46,732 nt of DNA from a virus. Below the pieces are notes generated by a model that made no database searches, was not told where the DNA came from, and saw only the letters and a list, made by a program, of their open reading frames with translations. The translations under genes and the position numbers were made by a program. The stretch lies in IMG/VR virus record IMGVR_UViG_3300027771_001300, positions 1 to 46,732 of that record; one strand, 5' to 3'. Every line of letters begins with the position of its first letter. The stretch's first letter is position 1. This document shows, one piece after another, positions 36,139 to 44,586 of the stretch.

Positions 36139-37443
36139 ATGAAAATAACATCATCTGATTGTAATAAAAAACTGTATATACTAAAACCTCCAATAGATGA
36201 CTGGCCTCAAATAGTCTTCAATAATGTTTTGCATAGTTTTAGGTTTATCACAAATGCGGTATCTATATCAACTCCGATTAAAAATTCACAGTCAACACAG
36301 ATATTATGGTTTCATAACACTGGTGACTATAGATCCCATCCATTTTGTAATATGTATGATGGAACTGTGCTAGATTCAATTCCATCAGATTGGTATGAAG
36401 ATATAAATGAAGGTCGCATTCACATCATAATTAATACATCAGAAGAAAGTTGGGGACCAGTATATGAAGGTAAGATAAATCATGTTGAGTCAGTAGACGT
36501 ACATCTAAACTTAGCAAATGCCGCGAACCGACTTGGGTTAAATCCAAAGTGCATAACATGGATTACAGGTGATCTCAATGCAGAAGCACATTGTGTCGAC
36601 AGTGAAATAAATGTAAAAAGTGTATGTTGGTTTAAGCATAGTTTTGTTAGAATGATTGCAGATGAAACAGATAGTCATATAACTAAATTTAAAAATAAAA
36701 ACAAAAACCCATCTAACTGGATGATATTTCTTAACAGGTGGCCCAAGGTACACCGTAGTTATGTAAGCGCAAGATTTTGGCAACTAGGCAAAGATGAACA
36801 ATATTGGAAAATTAATGACATGTTATGGAGTTTACCAAAAGATTTGCATGGAAAGAATGTGTGCAATGCATACTGTGATTTGAAATATAAAAAAGATACA
36901 TATGATGACACATTTGATAAAAAGAACTTAATTGATTGGGGTAAATTTAGAGATAGTTCATTAGATTTGTATTATCATCTACCATTCAAAGTAGATAATA
37001 TTAATAAAGATACAAATGATTGCGCTAGTATAGACGCAGTTGATAGTATACAGGAATTGTATCAATCTTCTAAGTTTAGTTTGATTAGCGAAACATGGGC
37101 AGAAGGAGGAAAAGCATTTATAAGCGAAGCAATATTCATGGCAATTGCGTTTGGTGTTCCATTTATAGTATTGGCAAATGCTGGAGTATTGAATAAGTTG
37201 AAAGAGTTTGGGTTTAAAACATATGATACAATATTTGATGAAAGTTATGATCTGATAGAAGATGACATTGAAAGATGGGAGGCGGTTATATCAGAAGTAG
37301 CACGTATAAGTAGATTATCAGATGATGATCATGTAGACATGCGTGATTCAGTTAATAACATCGTAGATTTTAATTACAACAAAATGTATGAAATCGCAGA
37401 CTTAGCAGAACTTGAATTTTATAATTGGTTAAATACATTATAG
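36139..37443 (+). CDS. Putative glycosyltransferase-like protein A
   Basis: A 434-residue protein whose C-terminal part (about 315-385) contains SLISETWAEGGKAFISEAIF, MAIAFGVPFIVLANAGVLNK, LKEFGFKTYDTIFDESYDLI and then R-W. This block (ET...F.SE, PFI, GF.TY, ESYD) recurs in the 439-aa protein at 39402-40721. In marine phages such proteins occur in sugar gene clusters and look like GT-B-like transferases, but I have no catalytic proof. The N-terminal half is unassigned. Only a weak ribosome-binding site precedes the ATG. Confidence 0.5.
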   Translation: MKITSSDCNKKLYILKPPIDDWPQIVFNNVLHSFRFITNAVSISTPIKNSQSTQILWFHNTGDYRSHPFCNMYDGTVLDSIPSDWYEDINEGRIHIIINTSEESWGPVYEGKINHVESVDVHLNLANAANRLGLNPKCITWITGDLNAEAHCVDSEINVKSVCWFKHSFVRMIADETDSHITKFKNKNKNPSNWMIFLNRWPKVHRSYVSARFWQLGKDEQYWKINDMLWSLPKDLHGKNVCNAYCDLKYKKDTYDDTFDKKNLIDWGKFRDSSLDLYYHLPFKVDNINKDTNDCASIDAVDSIQELYQSSKFSLISETWAEGGKAFISEAIFMAIAFGVPFIVLANAGVLNKLKEFGFKTYDTIFDESYDLIEDDIERWEAVISEVARISRLSDDDHVDMRDSVNNIVDFNYNKMYEIADLAELEFYNWLNTL

Positions 37444-37462
37444 AAAAAAAGGATTTAATATA

Positions 37463-38164
37463 ATGAAATTATTAGTTGCTGGTTGTAGTTTTAGTGATCG
37501 CACACACGTGATAAAATCATATGGAGACTACCTATCTGAAATCATGGGTGCAACATATATACACGAGGGCGCTGGTTGTGGTAGCAATGCTAGGATGTGG
37601 CGCGTAGTAACAAATGCTATCATGAATGGTTCACTTACAAGCAATGATCTATTGATTGTGCAATACACTCAAATAACTAGAAATGAATTTTGGACAACAT
37701 CAGAAGATCCATCACTATCACAAATACCAATCGTACCTAACAAAATACGAGCAATTAATCCTAGAGATTCATTTAGCGATGATGGTGATATATTACGCTA
37801 TAAACCTGGATCGCATGCATGGCAAAAAAATAAGAATGAAAGGGATTTTTTTAAAATGAAAGAAGAACACCATACATCTAATTTATTTTCATTTGAACAA
37901 AGTAAAATACAGAATTTTAATTTCCAACACATGTTAAAAATTAATAATATACCTGTTATCTTTTTGAAAGCATTGAATTATGGTTACGAGATACACAATG
38001 ATAACTATTTTGAATTTATTGAATATAGTTACACTGATCAAATGCTTGCAGAAAAAAATCATGATCTGACTGACAGTGATCCTTATCATGTCAATCAAAG
38101 AGGTCATGAGTTTATCGCAGACGAGTTATATAAAATATATACAAATAGTTTAGAGAAGATATAG
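37463..38164 (+). CDS. SGNH-hydrolase-like protein
   Basis: A 233-residue protein. Block I is LLVAGCSFSDRTH (3-15; Ser9 likely nucleophile), then EGAGCGSNARMWRVV (about 36-50, Gly/Asn oxyanion residues), and a C-terminal D-x-Y-H in SDPYHVNQRGHEFIADEL. This is the pattern of SGNH esterases, often deacetylases of sugars or acyl donors. It is a second such protein in the window; the other is at 10003-10659. It has an AAGGA ribosome-binding site (AAAAAAAGGA) and lies between glycan genes, so deacetylation of a glycan is plausible. Confidence 0.65.
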   Translation: MKLLVAGCSFSDRTHVIKSYGDYLSEIMGATYIHEGAGCGSNARMWRVVTNAIMNGSLTSNDLLIVQYTQITRNEFWTTSEDPSLSQIPIVPNKIRAINPRDSFSDDGDILRYKPGSHAWQKNKNERDFFKMKEEHHTSNLFSFEQSKIQNFNFQHMLKINNIPVIFLKALNYGYEIHNDNYFEFIEYSYTDQMLAEKNHDLTDSDPYHVNQRGHEFIADELYKIYTNSLEKI

Positions 38165-38168
38165 TTTT

Positions 38169-38176
38169 AATAAATA
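38169..38176 (+). promoter_or_regulatory. Late promoter AATAAATA
   Basis: A one-mismatch version of TATAAATA in the 36-nt gap before the dehydrogenase gene. The predicted start is near 38182, with an AGAGG ribosome-binding site between it and ATG 38201. It would begin the transcript of the nucleotide-sugar genes. Confidence 0.6.
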
Positions 38177-38200
38177 ATAATAAGTAGAGGACATCTGATA

Positions 38201-39424
38201 ATGAATATATGTTTCATCGGCACAGGAAAGCTAGGAATGCCATGTGCCGAATCAATAGCAAGAACAGGACATAACGTAACAGGGTATGATGTGATAGATC
38301 ACACTAGCACCCTTGTAAATATGCACCCCACAATATATAGCGCAGTGAAAGACAGTGACATAGTGTTTGTGGCTGTGCCGACACCACATGATTTAGATTA
38401 TGATGGTAGAACACCAACCGCACATCTAGAACCAAAAGACTTTGATTATGATATAGTAAAGAGTGTGCTAACAGAAGCAAACAATCATATGACAAAGGAT
38501 CAGTTGCTAGTTCTTATCAGTACGGTGTTGCCGGGAACGGTACGTAGGCAATTCGTTGATCTTATTCCGAATACTAGATTTATATATAACCCTTACTTGA
38601 TTGCTATGGGAAGTGTTGCATGGGATATGGTTAACCCTGAGATGGTTATGATTGGAACAGAAGACGGTAGTGAAACTGGTGACGCTAGTATGTTAGTTGA
38701 ATTTTATAAGACTATCATGGAAAATGATCCTCGCTATGAGATCGGTACTTGGGACGAATGTGAATGTATTAAAGTATTTTACAATACATTCATTAGTGCT
38801 AAAATAGGACTTGTTAATATGATACAAGATGTAGCACAAAAGCAAGGAAACATTAATGTAGACGTTGTGACTGATGCGCTTGCAGCAAGTACTATGCGTA
38901 TCATGGGACCGCAATATATGAAAGCAGGTATGGGTGATGGTGGTGGTTGTCATCCTCGTGACAATATCGCACTTCGTTATATGGCAGAAGAATTAAATTT
39001 AGGTTATGATTTGTTTGACAGTATAATGGGAGCGAGAGAAATACAAGCGAAAAATATTGCGTTAGAATTAGTAAAACATTCCATACAAAATGGTATGCAG
39101 ATTGTCATACATGGCAAAGCATACAAGCCACACGTGGAGTATTGTGATGGTAGTTATAGTTTGCTAATTGGACATTACTGTAAAGCAGCAGGACATGACG
39201 TAATCTACGTAGACCCGTTAACTGGTGATGATTATTCTCCTACTGAACCTTGTGTGTTCTTATTAGCACATAGTGCGAGTACTACCTACAAATATATCAG
39301 TTCTACTAACGAAGATACAATGTATTGCAGTATACCTATGGGAAGTATTGTGATTGATCCTTGGCGTTCGTATGTTAATAATGATTGCCAAGTAATACAC
39401 TATGGCAATACTAGAAATGTATAA
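38201..39424 (+). CDS. UDP-glucose/GDP-mannose 6-dehydrogenase
   Basis: A 407-residue protein with the nucleotide-sugar dehydrogenase layout. There is an N-terminal NAD Rossmann fold (CFIGTGKLGMP, 4-14), VFVAVPTPHDLD, the STVLPGT segment and the catalytic cysteine region GDGGGCHPRD (Cys250), then a C-terminal domain (HGKAYKPHVEYCDGS...) that binds the sugar nucleotide. It oxidises a hexose 6-OH to a carboxylate to give a uronic acid donor. The length is near the usual 390-440. It is the first gene after the late promoter at 38169. A second, shorter dehydrogenase follows at 42077. Whether the substrate is UDP-glucose or another sugar is open. Confidence 0.85.
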   Translation: MNICFIGTGKLGMPCAESIARTGHNVTGYDVIDHTSTLVNMHPTIYSAVKDSDIVFVAVPTPHDLDYDGRTPTAHLEPKDFDYDIVKSVLTEANNHMTKDQLLVLISTVLPGTVRRQFVDLIPNTRFIYNPYLIAMGSVAWDMVNPEMVMIGTEDGSETGDASMLVEFYKTIMENDPRYEIGTWDECECIKVFYNTFISAKIGLVNMIQDVAQKQGNINVDVVTDALAASTMRIMGPQYMKAGMGDGGGCHPRDNIALRYMAEELNLGYDLFDSIMGAREIQAKNIALELVKHSIQNGMQIVIHGKAYKPHVEYCDGSYSLLIGHYCKAAGHDVIYVDPLTGDDYSPTEPCVFLLAHSASTTYKYISSTNEDTMYCSIPMGSIVIDPWRSYVNNDCQVIHYGNTRNV

Positions 39425-40721
39425 TGATAAATTTATAATATTGGGAAATGATTCTGCTGACCAAGATTACATTCGTCTAGGCATACCAGACTCATACCAC
39501 AGTGGCATGACCCATTGGCAACAACAAGAATTTGAAATAAAGTTCAATGAAAAAAATATATTTGAAATTAAAGAAATTAACAATATACCGCTTGGTAGCA
39601 AATATATTATATACTGTTCTGTATATAGTCATTTAATTAATTTAATACGACCTGGCGATGACACCAAATACAAATACGATTTTGTAAATCACGTGGGTGG
39701 CTCATGTGGTAATATTGCGGTAGAGTGTATTCTACCAGAAAGGATTTTAAAAGACTCATTAGATGGGAATGTTTTATGGATAATAAACCATGACACCGAA
39801 TCAGAAATAGCAACATTATTTCATTACGACATTCTATATAAATCATTGGGTTGTAGTAGACACCCTGATAATATTGTATTACTTACTGGTGCTTCGTTGG
39901 ACTATATGTATGAAGATCAATCTCTAATGGATATAACAAGAATACAATTTAATAGTTTGCTTACTTTTTTAAAAATAGGCAATACTGATAATTTTATCGC
40001 AAACAAATTAAATGATATTAATAATAAAAAGATTGTAAAATACAAGAGTTTATGTTATAATAGAGTTCCTAAGAAACATCGTATGATAATTTTATCTCAT
40101 ATGCTACAGCGAGAATACATAACTGATTGTATTCATAGCCTGGGTTTGACGATCTATGGTGAAATATCAAGATTATTCATATCAGATGAACCTAGTAAAT
40201 ATGGATACTTACAAGAATCATTTAATAAAATATGTGATCTAAATGAAAATATTGTCGCAGTAATGGAAGAAGATATTGATCTAACTATAAACCATGCTGG
40301 TACCATGAATTATACACACCCACTGAATTCTAGTTTCCATGTAGTCACTGAATCTTGCACTACCGATTACACGTTCATAACTGAAAAATCGTACAAGCCA
40401 TTTGTAATGATGCAACCATTCATACAATTCGGTAGCGTAAACAATATTCAACAATTGCGACAAATGGGATTTAGAGTATTTGACAAATGGATAAACCATA
40501 GTTACGATGGAATACGAGATGATCATGGCAGAATGCAAAGATTCCTAATTGAACTGGATAGATTACATGGCATTGATCATGAAGAATGGGCGAATATGCT
40601 ATATGATATGAGAGAAGATTTATATTTTAATTTTAATTTAATAAACAAAATGAGACTAGATAATCCACCACTGCGATTAATTACAATATTATACGATTTT
40701 GCAAATGAGAACTATACATGA
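39402..40721 (+). CDS. Putative glycosyltransferase-like protein B
   Basis: A 439-residue paralogue of the protein at 36139-37443. The shared block is VTESCTTDYTFITEKSYKPF, then MMQPFIQFGSVNNIQQLRQM, GFRVFDKWINHSYDGI and D-x-x-G-R-M, giving the pattern TE...FITEK, PFI, GF..FD, SYD. Here the second half keeps the FITEK signature that protein A lacks (it has FISEA). The ATG at 39402 overlaps the dehydrogenase gene by 23 nt; an alternative ATG is at 39417. The function is inferred from pattern and context only. Confidence 0.5.
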   Translation: MAILEMYNDKFIILGNDSADQDYIRLGIPDSYHSGMTHWQQQEFEIKFNEKNIFEIKEINNIPLGSKYIIYCSVYSHLINLIRPGDDTKYKYDFVNHVGGSCGNIAVECILPERILKDSLDGNVLWIINHDTESEIATLFHYDILYKSLGCSRHPDNIVLLTGASLDYMYEDQSLMDITRIQFNSLLTFLKIGNTDNFIANKLNDINNKKIVKYKSLCYNRVPKKHRMIILSHMLQREYITDCIHSLGLTIYGEISRLFISDEPSKYGYLQESFNKICDLNENIVAVMEEDIDLTINHAGTMNYTHPLNSSFHVVTESCTTDYTFITEKSYKPFVMMQPFIQFGSVNNIQQLRQMGFRVFDKWINHSYDGIRDDHGRMQRFLIELDRLHGIDHEEWANMLYDMREDLYFNFNLINKMRLDNPPLRLITILYDFANENYT

Positions 40722-41563
40722 TTTTAATAACTGGTGCTAACGGATTTATAGGAAAGCGACTACGCGATTACGTAGACTGTGTTACAGTTGATTACAATAA
40801 CTGTGACTACAATGGAGACTTAACTGACATGAACTTTGTTAATAGTTTACCCGATGTTGACACTGTCATACACTTAGCAGCATTCAATAGCACAAAGAAC
40901 TTTTACAGCACACCGTTTAGTGTCATTGATAGTATCGTGACTCCAACTATGAACTTACTCAAGCGTTATCCAACTGCTCACTTCGTGTATGCAAGTAGCA
41001 GCGAAGGATATGCTAGCACAGTAAATCAAGGTTGGGCATCTGTACCAACACCAGAAAATGTTGCTCTCACAATAGAAGACATTACTAATCCACGATGGTG
41101 CTATGCTAGTGGCAAGATTGCAATGGAAAGCGCAGTCATCAGTAACAGCATAGAGAACAAAGGTACTTATACTATAATACGTTTTCATAATATTTACGGT
41201 CCCGGACAATTGAATCACTTTATACCTGAGTTTATAGATAGATTAAATAATGGCGACAATGTATTGTATGGTCATAGTGACACAAGAAGTTTTTGCTACA
41301 TAGACGATGCATGTGAACTTATTAAGAGAGTACATCAAACTGAGAATGAAATAATTAATATTGGGTCAGACACAGAAACAACTATACTAGATGTAGCACA
41401 TCAGATAATGCACCTAATGAATATAGATACATCAACACTGAAAATTGAAGACGGACAAGTAGGTAGCACACCTCGCAGAGCCGCAGACATTACCAAATTA
41501 CAAACCCTAGTACCTAAATTTAAATACACTACCCTGTCAGAAGGATTATCAAAATGCTTGTAA
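40718..41563 (+). CDS. NAD-dependent epimerase/dehydratase (SDR)
   Basis: A 281-residue extended SDR. There is a glycine-rich NAD motif ITGANGFIGKRL (4-15), the HLAA segment (52-55), a Ser-rich YASSSEGYAS strand, the catalytic Tyr129-x3-Lys133 (YASGK), and RFHNIYGPG. The C-terminal part (SFCYIDDACELIKR, INIGSD) is typical of sugar epimerases or dehydratases. It acts on a nucleotide-activated sugar. It overlaps the preceding gene by 4 nt and the redoxin gene by 10 nt. The exact reaction (4-epimerase or 4,6-dehydratase) cannot be told from sequence alone. Confidence 0.8.
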   Translation: MILITGANGFIGKRLRDYVDCVTVDYNNCDYNGDLTDMNFVNSLPDVDTVIHLAAFNSTKNFYSTPFSVIDSIVTPTMNLLKRYPTAHFVYASSSEGYASTVNQGWASVPTPENVALTIEDITNPRWCYASGKIAMESAVISNSIENKGTYTIIRFHNIYGPGQLNHFIPEFIDRLNNGDNVLYGHSDTRSFCYIDDACELIKRVHQTENEIINIGSDTETTILDVAHQIMHLMNIDTSTLKIEDGQVGSTPRRAADITKLQTLVPKFKYTTLSEGLSKCL

Positions 41564-42075
41564 CAAGTGATAGCATGATTGGAACTAGACCAACACAATT
41601 AATTATACCTAACAAGGTTAACCTAGTAATGATAATTTGCAATCATTGTCCTTATGTATTGTTTAGAATGGACGCTATCAGTCAGTTAGTTAAAGATTAC
41701 AGAGACACAGTTAGAATTGTAGCAGTGAACAGCAATGACCCAAGTCCAGACACAGATGATAGCAGTCCAGAAGACTCGGTAGAGTTTATGCCAGCATTTG
41801 TAGAACGATGGGATCTAGGGTGCGCATACGTACATGACAACGATCAAAGCATTGCACGAGAGTATGGTGCAGTGTGTACTCCTGAATTTTATGTGGTTGA
41901 CACCAATGGTATAATTGTTTATCATGGCGAACTAGATCCCAGTCATACCTCAAATAAATTAATGCCAACTGGTAGTAGTGTTAGGCATGCATTAGATTTA
42001 ACCTTGGTTGATAAACCAATTAATTGGGAACCTATACCAAGTTTCGGATGTAGTGTGAAATGGAAAAAAGATTGA
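41554..42075 (+). CDS. Thioredoxin-fold redoxin
   Basis: A 173-residue protein with a redox C-x-x-C (Cys29, Cys32; MIICNHCPYV) at the start of helix 1, as in AhpC/TSA-like thioredoxin-fold proteins. VRIVAVNSNDP follows, then AVCTPEFYVVDTNGIIVYHG with the cis-Pro, and a C-terminal PSFGCSVKWKKD that is a hallmark of this redoxin group. It would reduce or oxidise disulfides or act as a peroxidase. An AAGGA site lies before the ATG inside the SDR gene. Its place amid sugar enzymes is unexplained. Confidence 0.8.
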   Translation: MLVTSDSMIGTRPTQLIIPNKVNLVMIICNHCPYVLFRMDAISQLVKDYRDTVRIVAVNSNDPSPDTDDSSPEDSVEFMPAFVERWDLGCAYVHDNDQSIAREYGAVCTPEFYVVDTNGIIVYHGELDPSHTSNKLMPTGSSVRHALDLTLVDKPINWEPIPSFGCSVKWKKD

Positions 42076-42076
42076 T

Positions 42077-42871
42077 ATGAATATAGGTATCATAGGTAGC
42101 AACGGGATTGTAGGCGCAGCATTGAATGCAGGCTTTACTCGTCTTGGATTCACAGTGACTTGTCACGATACTATCATGGATACCCGACTAGAAGATGTGG
42201 TAACAACTGAGATAGTATACATATGTGTTCCCACCCCATCTAATGAAGATGGTAGTTGTAACACAAGTATAGTAGAATCAGTAGTAGACGAATTGTATGA
42301 ATTAGAATACAAAGGTGTCATTGCAATTAAAAGCACGATAGAACCAGGAACTACACAACGACTAATAACCAAGCATAATGATCAGATAGTTTTTGTTCCT
42401 GAATTTCTAAAAGAACGTAGTGCAGAATATGATTTCGTTTTTAATCATCGGTTGTTATTGGTTGGCACTAATAATGTTAATCACTATTATCTAGTGCAAT
42501 GCACACATGGCAATTATCCTCAAGACTCTATGAGAGTAACACCAGTTGAAGCAGAGATGATGAAATATTATTGGAATACATTTAATGCAACACGTATAAC
42601 ATTTGCCAATGTATTCTATGAAATATGCCAATCAACTGGGGCAGAATACGATAGAGTAAAAGAAGCATTTATACGATGCAGTGATATGCCAGATGAATAC
42701 TTAGATGTAAAACCAGAGTTACGTGGTTACGGTGGTGCATGTTTGCCAAAAGATGTAACTGCGACACAGCAATTATGTGACCAACATAAACTACCTTTAA
42801 GTTTTTTTAAAAGTGTAGATGAAACAAATGCCCTATTCCAAGTCACCGTGTTTAAAGGTATGAGAAAATAA
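42077..42871 (+). CDS. Short UDP-sugar dehydrogenase, C-terminal domain absent
   Basis: A 264-residue protein with the N-terminal NAD domain (MNIGIIGSNGIVG, 1-13), ICVPTPSNEDGS, STIEPGT, the central helix and the catalytic-cysteine region RGYGGACLPKDVTA (Cys222). Family members are about 390-440 residues with a C-terminal sugar-nucleotide domain; here the frame stops soon after the Cys region. It may act with a partner domain, with a smaller substrate, or as a remnant. It differs from the full-length enzyme at 38201, so it is not a simple recent duplicate. It abuts the isochorismatase-like gene with a 1-nt overlap. Confidence 0.75.
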   Translation: MNIGIIGSNGIVGAALNAGFTRLGFTVTCHDTIMDTRLEDVVTTEIVYICVPTPSNEDGSCNTSIVESVVDELYELEYKGVIAIKSTIEPGTTQRLITKHNDQIVFVPEFLKERSAEYDFVFNHRLLLVGTNNVNHYYLVQCTHGNYPQDSMRVTPVEAEMMKYYWNTFNATRITFANVFYEICQSTGAEYDRVKEAFIRCSDMPDEYLDVKPELRGYGGACLPKDVTATQQLCDQHKLPLSFFKSVDETNALFQVTVFKGMRK

Positions 42872-43413
42872 TGACACATTGCATAAATGGATATCTAACA
42901 GATAACCATATAGAATATCTACTTGAACCTACCAAGACATCAATGGTAATCAGTGATATAACACAATTAGGATATTGGGACAACGTAGAATTCGATAAAC
43001 ATATAACCCAATGCTTAGTAGCGTTTACTAATATAATAAATGATAACCCTGCTATAATAACTTGCATGCAATCATCTCGTGTAATATTCAGTAGTCTTGG
43101 TCCCATACACCCCGAACTTGATTCATTATTGAAAGAGAATGACGTATCATATGAAATAGTATCACCTAATCATATTAATTATGGAAGTTCATACGCACCA
43201 CCAAGAAACATACTTGTGTGGGGTATACATGCAGACTTATGTATTCTTGATCATAGTATGGCGATAACTAGATACAGTAACATAACTCGCGCTATTATTT
43301 TAGAAGATGCAACACAATCATTGCGTCTTGATAGACACGATGGTATGCTTTTATTATCACGACATTTGCCCAACATAGATGTAGTATCAAAGAACGCGAG
43401 GTTCGTAATATGA
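42871..43413 (+). CDS. Isochorismatase-like cysteine hydrolase, divergent
   Basis: A 180-residue protein. The C-terminal core VWGIHADLCILDHSMAITR (116-134) and AIILEDATQSL resemble the isochorismatase fold, with Cys124 as the likely nucleophile and a possible first Asp at 29 (SDI). The expected lysine of the D-K-C triad is not clear (an arginine sits near that point, SSRVIF). Such enzymes hydrolyse amides or vinyl ethers. It lies between a dehydrogenase and a sugar cupin; a role in the same pathway is inferred only from position. It overlaps the next gene by 4 nt. Confidence 0.5.
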   Translation: MTHCINGYLTDNHIEYLLEPTKTSMVISDITQLGYWDNVEFDKHITQCLVAFTNIINDNPAIITCMQSSRVIFSSLGPIHPELDSLLKENDVSYEIVSPNHINYGSSYAPPRNILVWGIHADLCILDHSMAITRYSNITRAIILEDATQSLRLDRHDGMLLLSRHLPNIDVVSKNARFVI

Positions 43414-43790
43414 AAAATGTAACCGTAATGAAACCAGATGTGTTCACAGATCATAGAGGCACTATTCGAAGTTTCTTCCCTGATGAAAACATTGTTGAAT
43501 ACAATCTAATGATCACCAAGAAAGGTGATGAGCGAGGCTATCATTTTCACCCACACTTCATTGAATATATGCTAGTAGTAGAAGGAGTTGGTAAGTTCAG
43601 AGAATATGGTGATGAGGTGCATGAAGTATTATTGCATGTAGGTGATAGTATTAGAATACCTAAAGATACTGCACATACATTCATTGCATTGACTGACTTC
43701 AAGTTTGTCAGTATGCTCACAAAACGATGGAACGATAGTAACCCCCCAATAATAAAGGTAGATGAAAATGGAAATGAAATTACATCTTAA
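43410..43790 (+). CDS. Cupin, dTDP-sugar isomerase/epimerase-like
   Basis: A 126-residue cupin. The segment FTDHRGTIRSFF (12-23) matches sugar-epimerase cupins. The double-stranded beta-helix has GYHFHPHFIEYMLVVEG (43-59, His45, His47, His49 and Glu52), GDSIRIPKDTAHTF. This resembles the WxcM/FdtA group that isomerises dTDP-4-keto-sugars, or RmlC-like 3,5-epimerases. It lacks the extra C-terminus of full RmlC. A DegT aminotransferase two genes away would fit a 3-keto-sugar made by this enzyme. Confidence 0.7.
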   Translation: MKNVTVMKPDVFTDHRGTIRSFFPDENIVEYNLMITKKGDERGYHFHPHFIEYMLVVEGVGKFREYGDEVHEVLLHVGDSIRIPKDTAHTFIALTDFKFVSMLTKRWNDSNPPIIKVDENGNEITS

Positions 43791-44586
43791 CTCTAGCAAC
43801 ACAATAATAATACAATTAGTTGATAGTCATTTGATTCATCAGTGGGTTAGAGAATTCTGCTCACATGAACTAGAAGAAACAGAAACAATTATGTCATTTC
43901 AGAATAGACTACATACATTTGATAAAACTAAATTTGATTATCTATATGAAAAATTGCAAAATGGTATAGCAGCATACAATGGTCCCGTGTATAACACTGG
44001 AGATAAACAACACATATTAAATAAATTACATCATTGGTGTGTTGAATATGTGAATTCCATACACGACAGTCCTGACAGAAGTCAAATGTATCACACCAAC
44101 GTCAGTAATCTAAATATCCTAAACGATCTTTGTCATCAATGCGAATCAACATTGGCAGACGGTAATAGAATATTACCAACTACATGTAGCAATCCAATAT
44201 GGGATCAACAACTATTACCAGCAAAGTATATACCATTAACTAACGAATGGTTGGATTTATTAACAACCAACAAGTATGATGTTTATATCGCCAAGCGACT
44301 ATTAGGAAAAGATTATCGTGAAGCATATAGAGACAACGATGACCCAACATATAATGAGGTGCAAGCATTTGGTGATCAAGTCCCACTTGCATTTGAATTT
44401 GATCCTATCAACTGTTGGAATGATTTATACAATAGTAAATCGTTTATAGATTTCTTACCAGTTGATAATACACATACGAACTTAGGAAGAATACCAATTG
44501 GTAATATCGTTAACGATATTGATAACATACATAATTTAATACAACACGATAGAATAGACAAAGTGACATACAATGAATCCATTTAA
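43768..44586 (+). CDS. Unknown phage protein in sugar block
   Basis: A 272-residue protein that I do not recognise. The frame is open from ATG 43762, but an AAAGG site at 43754-43758 is 9 nt before ATG 43768, so I chose that. Visible blocks are MEMKLHLNSSNTII, HLIHQWVREFCSHE, DVYIAKRLLGKDYREAYRDN (about 181-200) and DDPTYNEVQAFGDQVPLAFE. The KRLLGKDYREAY phrase resembles conserved uncharacterised phage proteins. No catalytic motif is clear. It overlaps the next gene by 14 nt and the previous by 23 nt. Confidence 0.55.
   Translation: MEMKLHLNSSNTIIIQLVDSHLIHQWVREFCSHELEETETIMSFQNRLHTFDKTKFDYLYEKLQNGIAAYNGPVYNTGDKQHILNKLHHWCVEYVNSIHDSPDRSQMYHTNVSNLNILNDLCHQCESTLADGNRILPTTCSNPIWDQQLLPAKYIPLTNEWLDLLTTNKYDVYIAKRLLGKDYREAYRDNDDPTYNEVQAFGDQVPLAFEFDPINCWNDLYNSKSFIDFLPVDNTHTNLGRIPIGNIVNDIDNIHNLIQHDRIDKVTYNESI

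Noticed and set aside
42077-42871. Frameshift as the cause of the short dehydrogenase
   Set aside because: The next gene starts at the stop with a 1-nt overlap and encodes a different protein, with no leftover of the missing domain.
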